DNA of 64,000 nt from Oscillospiraceae bacterium (GTDB lineage: Bacteria > Bacillota > Clostridia > Oscillospirales > Ruminococcaceae): assembly GCA_024404915.1 (NCBI GenBank), contig JAKSPJ010000001.1, positions 124,001 to 188,000 on the forward strand. Reading direction: 5' to 3'. A program made the translations under genes and the position numbers. Below, in pieces: positions 58,302-64,000 of this stretch (positions are counted from its first letter, which is position 1; each line of letters starts with the position of its first letter). The notes under the pieces are model-generated. The model did not search any database and was not told the DNA's origin. It saw only the letters and a program-made list of their open reading frames with translations.

Positions 58302-60074
58302 TTACAGCACCTCCTTTTTCGATGCACGCAGGGAATCCAGAATATCGTCAATCTGTCGGGTAAGGGTATCAAACTTTTCCAGCTGACGATTGGGAATATC
58401 GTATTTTACCTTGACGACCAGCTCCATAATGCCGCTGTTCTTAATGGCATCCAGATCAATATGGTCTGCAATCATGGCCTTGGTTGTGTGGTACACATGG
58501 AGAATCAGCTCCATCATGCGGAACTGCTTTTCCAGCGGCACATAGGTATCTTCTGCATGATAGGCATTCTGCTGAAGGAATCCGACACGAATCAGACGAG
58601 CGATTTCGATAATCAGCTTCTGGTCCTCCGGCAGAACATCCGAACCAATCAGTCGGACAATATCCATCAGCGACTGTTCCTCTTTCAGCAGTGTGCTGAT
58701 TTCGGTACGGTACTCGTTGAATTTCGGATCAACATTTGTCTCATAGAAACCTGCCAGGTCATCCAGATATTCGCTGTAACTCATATTCCAGTTAATGGCA
58801 GGATAGTGACGAGCATAGGCAAGTGCCTTGTCCAGTCCCCAGAAGCAGCGCACAAAACGGCGTGTATTCTGGGTTACAGGCTCAGAGAAGTCACTTCCCT
58901 GGGGGGAAACAGCGCCGATAACAGTCACGCTGCCTTCTCTGCCGTTCAGTGTTTCATATGCACCGGTACGCTCATAGAATTCGGACAGACGGGAAGGCAG
59001 ATAAGCAGGATAGCCTTCTTCCGCCGGCATTTCCTCCAGACGGCCGGAAATCTCACGAAGTGCCTCTGCCCAACGGGAAGTAGAGTCTGCCATAATCGCA
59101 ATATGATAACCCATATCACGGTAATATTCTGCCAATGTGATACCTGTATAAATGGATGCCTCACGGGCTGCCACAGGCATATTGGAGGTATTGGCAATCA
59201 GCACGGTACGCTCCATCAGTGACTTTCCTGTGCGGGGGTCCTTCAGGGCGGTGAACTCTTCCAGAACCTGCGTCATCTCGTTGCCTCGCTCACCGCATCC
59301 GATGTATACGATGATATCTGCGTCACACCATTTTGCAATCTGGTGCTGCGTCATAGTTTTGCCGGTACCGAAACCGCCCGGGATGGCAGCTGTACCGCCT
59401 CTTGCAATGGGGAACAGCGTATCCAGAACACGCTGTCCGGTAATCATCGGCCGTGAAGGTGAAAGACGTCTTGCAGCAGGTCTTGCACGTCGGATCGGCC
59501 ATTTCTGGCACAGTGTCAGGCTGTGCACCCTGCCGTTTTTGTCTTCCAGACGAATAATTTCGTCATTGATTTTATATTTGCCGTCCGGGGCAGCATATAC
59601 TACCTTACCGGAAAGCTGCGGCGGAATCAGGCAGAGATGCAGGATGGCGGAGGTTTCCGGGCAGGAAGCATAGGCCTCACCGCCATGCATTTCTACGCCT
59701 GCTTTTACCTTGACGCTGACTTCATATTCCTTTTCCGTATCCAGAATCGGAACATCCAGACCATCACCGATAAAGGCACCGGAGGCTGCCTCCAGGGCAC
59801 GCAGCGGACGTTCAATGCCATCGAAAATATTAGTGAGAATACCGGGGCCAAGGGTAACAGACATGGGTGCGCCTGTCGGCTCCACCGGCTCCCCGGTCTG
59901 CAGGCCGGATGTACTTTCATAAACCTGAATGGTGGTTTCCACATCTGTCAGGCCGATGACCTCGCCAATCAGGCGGCGATTGCCCACATAGACCATTTCC
60001 ATCATGGAAAAAATATTGGTATTTCTGACCTTGACAACAGGTCCGTTGACACTGTAAATTACCGGATTTTGCAT
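58302..60074 (-). CDS. atpA: V-type ATP synthase catalytic subunit A
   Basis: 590 residues. The P-loop GGFGTGKT is at 233-240. The nonhomologous region typical of A subunits lies at about 120-210. Other family blocks are [18 protein letters not shown] and [32 protein letters not shown]. It hydrolyses or makes ATP at the A3B3 head. Its ATG shares a base with the subunit E stop (TAATG), indicating coupling. Confidence 0.97.
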   Translation of the reverse strand: MQNPVIYSVNGPVVKVRNTNIFSMMEMVYVGNRRLIGEVIGLTDVETTIQVYESTSGLQTGEPVEPTGAPMSVTLGPGILTNIFDGIERPLRALEAASGAFIGDGLDVPILDTEKEYEVSVKVKAGVEMHGGEAYASCPETSAILHLCLIPPQLSGKVVYAAPDGKYKINDEIIRLEDKNGRVHSLTLCQKWPIRRARPAARRLSPSRPMITGQRVLDTLFPIARGGTAAIPGGFGTGKTMTQHQIAKWCDADIIVYIGCGERGNEMTQVLEEFTALKDPRTGKSLMERTVLIANTSNMPVAAREASIYTGITLAEYYRDMGYHIAIMADSTSRWAEALREISGRLEEMPAEEGYPAYLPSRLSEFYERTGAYETLNGREGSVTVIGAVSPQGSDFSEPVTQNTRRFVRCFWGLDKALAYARHYPAINWNMSYSEYLDDLAGFYETNVDPKFNEYRTEISTLLKEEQSLMDIVRLIGSDVLPEDQKLIIEIARLIRVGFLQQNAYHAEDTYVPLEKQFRMMELILHVYHTTKAMIADHIDLDAIKNSGIMELVVKVKYDIPNRQLEKFDTLTRQIDDILDSLRASKKEVL

Positions 60075-60664
60075 TATCTGTCACCTCCGTCAATTTTGTG
60101 ATTGCGGTAGAAATTACGGAGCTGTCCCGCATAGGCATCATCCAGCGTATGATTGCTGCAGCGTCTGCCGTCAGCAGAGAGAATGGAAACGCCGCCAATC
60201 AGAATGGCGGGGTCTGTGCGGAATGTGACTTCTGCCTTTATGACTTCCGCCAGCTGTGCCTGAAATGCGGTATCTGCTTCACGAATCAGAATCACGGCAT
60301 TTGCTTCCGGCTGATGCTTCTCCAGCACCTTGCGCATCCAGGGCAGATATTCCTCCGATGCCGCAAATGCCTTCAGCTGCTCCCGCAAATCCTGAAACAG
60401 CTCCATAAGGAGTGTCTGACGAAGATTCTGCAGAGTGGTTTTTCCCTGATAGCCGACCTGTGCGGTCTGCTTCTGATATTTTGCAGTAATTTTGGATTTT
60501 GCTGCCGCAACAGTACGCAGTGCTTCTGCTTCGCACTGCTCCTGCGCTTCACGAAGATACGCTTCCGCTTCCTTGTCGGCTTCCTTCTCCGCCAAAGCAA
60601 CCTTCGCTTCCGTGCTGCGGTTGACAGCCTCCATAAACTGCATAAGCTTTTGTGTTGCGTCCAT
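60074..60664 (-). CDS. atpE: V-type ATP synthase subunit E
   Basis: 196 residues; peripheral-stalk subunit. A charged Ala/Glu/Lys coiled-coil (about 1-95) precedes a globular C-terminal domain with VILIREADTAFQAQL and ILIGGVSILSADGRR. Of three closely spaced ATGs, 60664 has AAGGA at 9 nt and is preferred. An intra-operonic hairpin and a 110-nt gap separate it from subunit F. Confidence 0.88.
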   Translation of the reverse strand: MDATQKLMQFMEAVNRSTEAKVALAEKEADKEAEAYLREAQEQCEAEALRTVAAAKSKITAKYQKQTAQVGYQGKTTLQNLRQTLLMELFQDLREQLKAFAASEEYLPWMRKVLEKHQPEANAVILIREADTAFQAQLAEVIKAEVTFRTDPAILIGGVSILSADGRRCSNHTLDDAYAGQLRNFYRNHKIDGGDR

Positions 60665-60721
60665 GATCATCAATCCTTAATTTTCGGTAGAGCCACTATA
60701 AAATGGCCGATATTTATGACA

Positions 60722-60751
60722 AGGCAGAATCGCAATATCGGGATTCTGCCT
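60722..60751 (-). promoter_or_regulatory. Intra-operonic hairpin between V-ATPase F and E genes
   Basis: A perfect 10-bp stem AGGCAGAATC/GATTCTGCCT around a 10-nt loop in the only long gap (about 110 nt) inside the operon. No U-run follows, so it is more likely a processing or stability element than a terminator. Confidence 0.55.
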
Positions 60752-60778
60752 GTCTGCTTTTCTATGTGTGCAGAAATC

Positions 60779-61087
60779 TCAGATGTGGATACCAACCGTT
60801 TCCGCCAGATAACGGGAAATTGCGGCAGTCATATTGGACGTGCCGTGGCGGTCAGGAATGACAACCAGAAGCGGCTGTGCGGTCTGTTCCTTTAGATTCT
60901 GAATCTCTGCGCCGCAGAGTTCTGCCAGTTTTTCTGTAATCAGTACTACAGCGATATCCTTTCTGTGAATGGCTTCCTGCAGTGCATTCAGGGTTTCACT
61001 GCGCTCATGCACAAGGGTTCCCTCAATACCTGCCAGACGCATTCCCATCTGTGTATCAGAATTGTCACTGATTAAATAGCATTTCAT
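60779..61087 (-). CDS. atpF: V-type ATP synthase subunit F
   Basis: 102 residues; small rotor-stalk subunit with the family pattern CYLISDNSDTQMGMRLAGIEG, DIAVVLITEKLAELC and PLLVVIPDRHG. The ribosome-binding AAGGTG overlaps the end of the subunit K gene, 7 nt upstream. Confidence 0.9.
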   Translation of the reverse strand: MKCYLISDNSDTQMGMRLAGIEGTLVHERSETLNALQEAIHRKDIAVVLITEKLAELCGAEIQNLKEQTAQPLLVVIPDRHGTSNMTAAISRYLAETVGIHI

Positions 61088-61094
61088 ATGATGA

Positions 61095-61544
61095 TTACAC
61101 CTTGGAGAGAATCATAATTGCAATCAAAACACCGTAGATTGCAACACCTTCACCCAGAGCAACGAAAATCAGTGCCTTTGCGAAGGACTTAGGCTCTTCT
61201 GCAACAGCGCCGATTGCAGCAGGTGCTGCGTTTCCAACAGCGATGCCGCAGCCGATGGAACCGATACCAACGGACAGACCGGCTGCCAGATAGCCGAGAC
61301 CTGCAGCGGAATTTGCAACAGCAGCAGTTGCCTCTGCAGCTTCCTCAGCAGATACGAAACCGCCGATCGGCAGTGCGATGGCACAGAGAAGCACCACTGC
61401 AAATGCGCACAGGTTGGTAATCATTGCTCTGCGCATGGACTTGCCGGATTTCTTTTTGGTGATTGCGGCATATACCGGCAGAGCCAGAAGGGCAACAATC
61501 AGCAGCGGAAGAATAATGATCTCAAGAATTTCATAGATAGTCAT
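61095..61544 (-). CDS. atpK: V-type ATP synthase subunit K (proteolipid)
   Basis: 149 residues, four hydrophobic segments (about 8-28, 44-64, 78-100, 120-145). The C-terminal hairpin carries GYLAAGLSVGIGSIGCGIAVG and FVALGEGVAIYGVLIAIMIL with the ion-binding Glu in ALGEG; the N-terminal hairpin has no matching acidic residue. So each subunit probably binds one ion. Whether the ion is H+ or Na+ cannot be told: the Na+-type Gln/Thr ligand pattern is not obvious. The F gene follows after 7 nt. Confidence 0.9.
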   Translation of the reverse strand: MTIYEILEIIILPLLIVALLALPVYAAITKKKSGKSMRRAMITNLCAFAVVLLCAIALPIGGFVSAEEAAEATAAVANSAAGLGYLAAGLSVGIGSIGCGIAVGNAAPAAIGAVAEEPKSFAKALIFVALGEGVAIYGVLIAIMILSKV

Positions 61545-61564
61545 GGTAATAACCTCCTAAATAA

Positions 61565-63523
61565 TTATGCTTTTGCAGCCTGTTCGGACTGTACAGCTTC
61601 AGAAAAATCATCAAATGTGACAGTAATCGGCTGGAACGGCTTGCCGTCACCATCGTAGCAGCGGGAGAAAATCTCGTAGAATTCAAGACGGAGCACCTGA
61701 ATGCCGACAATCAGACCCTCCAGGCCCATAACAAACAGGTTGCCGATAATCACAGTCAGAACAGACATGTGATCCTTGCCAATCATATCGGCCAGCAGCA
61801 TGACAACGCCCATCAGGCCGGCGTGGGAGAATACGAAACCGCCCACACGGATAAAGGAAATGGTGTTGGATGTATATCCAATCAGGAATTCAAAGCATTC
61901 AAAGAAATTGGAAGCAATGAAATCGCCCATTCCCGGAAATTCATAGTGCTTATGTGCCATCCAGTGTCCAAGCGGTTCACGGAAGAACATCAGAATCAAT
62001 GTGACTGCGGCAACTGCCACGATTACGCCTGTGGGAACCAGATGAACGTCTGCAACCAGGCCCACAATCAGCAGCAGCATGCTGGAAAAGAACAGCAGAC
62101 CTGCAATACCGTTATTGCTGAAAATGCCTTCTTCGTAGTTTCTGTTTTTCAGCCGTACACAGATATTCACCAGCATGGAAATGATAATGATTGCGGCACC
62201 GATGCCCACAGCACCGAAGATAATCGTATTGGTGTTTTCCATGGCCTTCAGCGGCAGGAAGGATATCCCCAGAGATTCATACATAGGATCCAGCATTTCT
62301 TCAAAGCCGAACACAGAGCCGTACAGCGTACCGAAGACGGCACTGGAAATGCCGATGCGTGACATGACTGCACCCAGTTCAAAATTCATTTTCTTGTGAA
62401 GCAGGAAACCGATCAGTGCCAGCAGCAGGCCTTGTCCCAGGTCACCAAACATGATGCCGAACAATAATGTATATGTTATGGCGACAAAGGTGGTGGGGTT
62501 GTAGCCGTTGTAATTCGGCAGACCGTACATCTCCACGAACATGCCGAAGGGCTTTGTGAACCATCCGTTTTTCAGCCGTACAGGCGGCTGCACCTTGGAA
62601 TTGGTCCAGGGCTCCTCATAGGTCACGCTGAGGTCATCCAGCTGGCGGAGTGCCTTGTCAAAGGTTTCCTTGTCCGCATCCGGCACATAGCCCATGAGAT
62701 TGAACTTTTCCGAAGTCAGAATGCACTGTGACCGCAGTTTGCTGACCTCGTTCTGATACTTTGCGCAGCGGTACATGGATGCAAGGGATTTTGCCTCGGA
62801 GCTGTAGATTTCGGCTTCCTCTTTCTCCAGCTTTTCCAGCTTTGCTTTGGATTCCGTCAGCTTAATCTGCAATTCCTGCAATGCCTGCTCCGGTGTACCG
62901 GAAAGTTCCTCCGGCAGCGCATACTGCTCGAACAGCAGGCTTTTCATAATGGCATCTGCTGCCTGAATCCGCTCCTGAGTGGCAAAGTAGAAACCCCATA
63001 CATATTCATGCGCCGTGTGATACACCTGAAAAATAAAGCCATCATCGCTGTAGTATTCCAGCTTTTTCATGCTTTCCTCCGGCATTCTGCCGAAACGGTG
63101 CTGAATGTGCCGGCATTTGGTCAGCTCTCCCAGGTCCACATCGGAACCTGTCAGATGCTTCAGATGAATGGATGCGCTCTCAAAATCCGTGATTCTGGTG
63201 CGAAGCTCTGTCAGCGCCTCACGCACATCGTGCAGTCTGTCGGAAATACGCCGGGTCTCAGTCAGAATATACGCAGGCGAATAGTCTGCATCCCCTGCCG
63301 CGGCTGACATGTCAATCTGGCGGAGATTCAGCTCCATCAAGGCTTTCAGCGGTTCAGCGTACGGATTGTTGTCCGTTCTGCCGCCGGAATCCTCGGCTGT
63401 GCCAAGCAGCTTGCCGGCATTTTCAATGTGAAACACGCCGCTTCGTAAGCAGGCAGTGATTGCTTCATTCAATCGCTCTGCCTTGCCTGCTATGCTGACA
63501 AGTTTCATCTTTTCAATGGACAA
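61565..63523 (-). CDS. atpI: V-type ATP synthase subunit I (a)
   Basis: 652 residues: an N-terminal cytoplasmic coiled-coil half (about 1-330) and a membrane half with seven or eight helices (about 350-620; MFGDLGQGLLLALIGFL, FSNNGIAGLLFFSSMLLLIVG, SFIRVGGFVFSHAGLMGVV with the half-channel Arg). It is the stator subunit that conducts ions to the K ring. The TTG start at 63523 has GGGGGTG 5 nt upstream and restores the family N-terminus (MSIEKMKLVSIAGK); the ATG five codons on has no ribosome-binding site. Confidence 0.94.
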   Translation of the reverse strand: MSIEKMKLVSIAGKAERLNEAITACLRSGVFHIENAGKLLGTAEDSGGRTDNNPYAEPLKALMELNLRQIDMSAAAGDADYSPAYILTETRRISDRLHDVREALTELRTRITDFESASIHLKHLTGSDVDLGELTKCRHIQHRFGRMPEESMKKLEYYSDDGFIFQVYHTAHEYVWGFYFATQERIQAADAIMKSLLFEQYALPEELSGTPEQALQELQIKLTESKAKLEKLEKEEAEIYSSEAKSLASMYRCAKYQNEVSKLRSQCILTSEKFNLMGYVPDADKETFDKALRQLDDLSVTYEEPWTNSKVQPPVRLKNGWFTKPFGMFVEMYGLPNYNGYNPTTFVAITYTLLFGIMFGDLGQGLLLALIGFLLHKKMNFELGAVMSRIGISSAVFGTLYGSVFGFEEMLDPMYESLGISFLPLKAMENTNTIIFGAVGIGAAIIIISMLVNICVRLKNRNYEEGIFSNNGIAGLLFFSSMLLLIVGLVADVHLVPTGVIVAVAAVTLILMFFREPLGHWMAHKHYEFPGMGDFIASNFFECFEFLIGYTSNTISFIRVGGFVFSHAGLMGVVMLLADMIGKDHMSVLTVIIGNLFVMGLEGLIVGIQVLRLEFYEIFSRCYDGDGKPFQPITVTFDDFSEAVQSEQAAKA

Positions 63524-63578
63524 AATAACACCCCCAATGAGATTTGGAATGGTGGAAGCAGAAATGCTGCTTCACCGG

Positions 63579-64000
63579 TTAATCCATAATTAGCATGGAT
63601 TGGATAACAGATACAGGCATATCATATCGCTTGCCTTCAATAATTGTAATCAGATTCTGTACTTCAATCTGATACAATACATGAACAGCATACAGGCTGA
63701 CTGCTGCGTGTCCTGAAAAATGAAGCGCTTTTCTTGCGCTGTGCTGCCGCAGCACCTGAAAAGAATGTTCCAGACGAACAGACTCCGGTGCATCCGGCAT
63801 ATCCAGTTCCCGCATCCGCTTGCCGTAGCGTGTGGTATCCAGTATTTCAAAAAACGCATCTGTATCCTGGGCTGTATACAGTTCTTCGCAGATGCGCTGA
63901 GGCAGTCTGCCCGGAATCGGCAGCATCATCGACTTCAGCTCATTTCTTTCGGCATGGAATACATGCTTGAGACGGTAGGCGTTGATGAGATTAATCAGAT
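63579..64000 (-). CDS. atpC: V-type ATP synthase subunit C, partial
   Basis: The C-terminal part of subunit C (AC39-like, central stalk cap), open at the right edge of the window. The frame continues upstream of the Met at 63929 as LINLINAYRLKHVFHAERNE, followed by SMMLPIPGRLPQRICEELYT, matching the family's conserved R-x-K and IPGG-type region. The Met at 63929 is therefore internal, not the start. The subunit I gene follows after about 55 nt. Confidence 0.88.
   Translation of the reverse strand, partial: LINLINAYRLKHVFHAERNELKSMMLPIPGRLPQRICEELYTAQDTDAFFEILDTTRYGKRMRELDMPDAPESVRLEHSFQVLRQHSARKALHFSGHAAVSLYAVHVLYQIEVQNLITIIEGKRYDMPVSVIQSMLIMD

Noticed and set aside
57201-59222. Open frame of 673 codons opposite V-ATPase subunits A and B
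   Set aside because: Antisense to two well-conserved genes, no ribosome-binding site, and no recognisable domain.
1-64000. CRISPR arrays, insertion sequences, prophage genes
   Set aside because: No regularly spaced identical repeats with unique spacers, no transposase or integrase reading frames and no phage structural genes were found; the dispersed hairpin repeats lack coding content and terminal target-site duplications I could confirm.

Overview
The window looks like a chromosome segment of a cellulosome-forming, anaerobic gut or rumen Firmicute close to Ruminococcus (Oscillospiraceae). The evidence is four type-I dockerin proteins (two tandem GH5 cellulases, a lysozyme-like protein and a single-cohesin/dockerin adaptor resembling R. 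flavefaciens ScaC), a circularly permuted GH3 beta-glucosidase, pyruvate phosphate dikinase, glycogen phosphorylase, a V/A-type ATPase, strong AGGAGG ribosome-binding sites and textbook sigma-A promoters. Nothing in the sequence names a species.

Layout. 1-8.6 kb: an AT-rich membrane-protein gene, ppdK with a structured leader, rnhA, a flotillin gene, and an ECF sigma/anti-sigma pair lying among copies of dispersed hairpin repeats. 8.7-18 kb: an NfeD/SPFH pair, tRNA-Pro, an amino-acid ABC importer (receptor-permease fusion plus ATPase), a GH3 glucosidase operon and an SDR. 18.4-26 kb: an orphan short transcription unit, a membrane pseudokinase with PASTA-like domains, and an operon of two M42 peptidases, a GNAT, a PLP enzyme and a membrane protein. 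26.3-30.2 kb: PrsW protease, tRNA-Leu, DUF805 protein, glycogen phosphorylase. 30.3-37.1 kb: one long leftward operon alr - membrane protein - ung - metF - MetH-reactivation protein - metH - dtd, joining one-carbon/methionine metabolism to cell-wall and quality-control functions. 37.5-45.7 kb: the cellulosome block, two tRNAs, and a three-gene cassette of secreted leucine-rich-repeat protein, a 44-residue peptide (39573-39707) and a PqqD-like protein. 45.8-55.4 kb: SseB-like protein, a probable 6S RNA, DUF1292 protein, prfB, maf, antiporter, glyA, the cohesin-dockerin adaptor, and tsf/rpsB with a structured leader. 55.4-64 kb: a V-type ATPase operon (order C-I-K-F-E-A-B-D) ending in a nitrilase-family amidohydrolase. 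Subunit C runs off the right edge.

How it fits together: cellulases and the adaptor would assemble on an external cellulosome, GH3 would finish cello-oligosaccharide breakdown, and glycogen phosphorylase and PPDK would serve storage and pyrophosphate-linked glycolysis. The V-ATPase and antiporter would handle ion gradients. GlyA, MetF, MetH and the reactivation protein form a complete serine-to-methionine one-carbon route.

The strongest candidates for undescribed biology are the LRR/micropeptide/PqqD cassette, the covarying dispersed hairpin repeat, the pseudokinase with an N-terminal zinc ribbon, and the orphan transcription unit at 18.4 kb. Starts were moved from the longest reading frame whenever a Shine-Dalgarno site decided the matter; those cases are noted.
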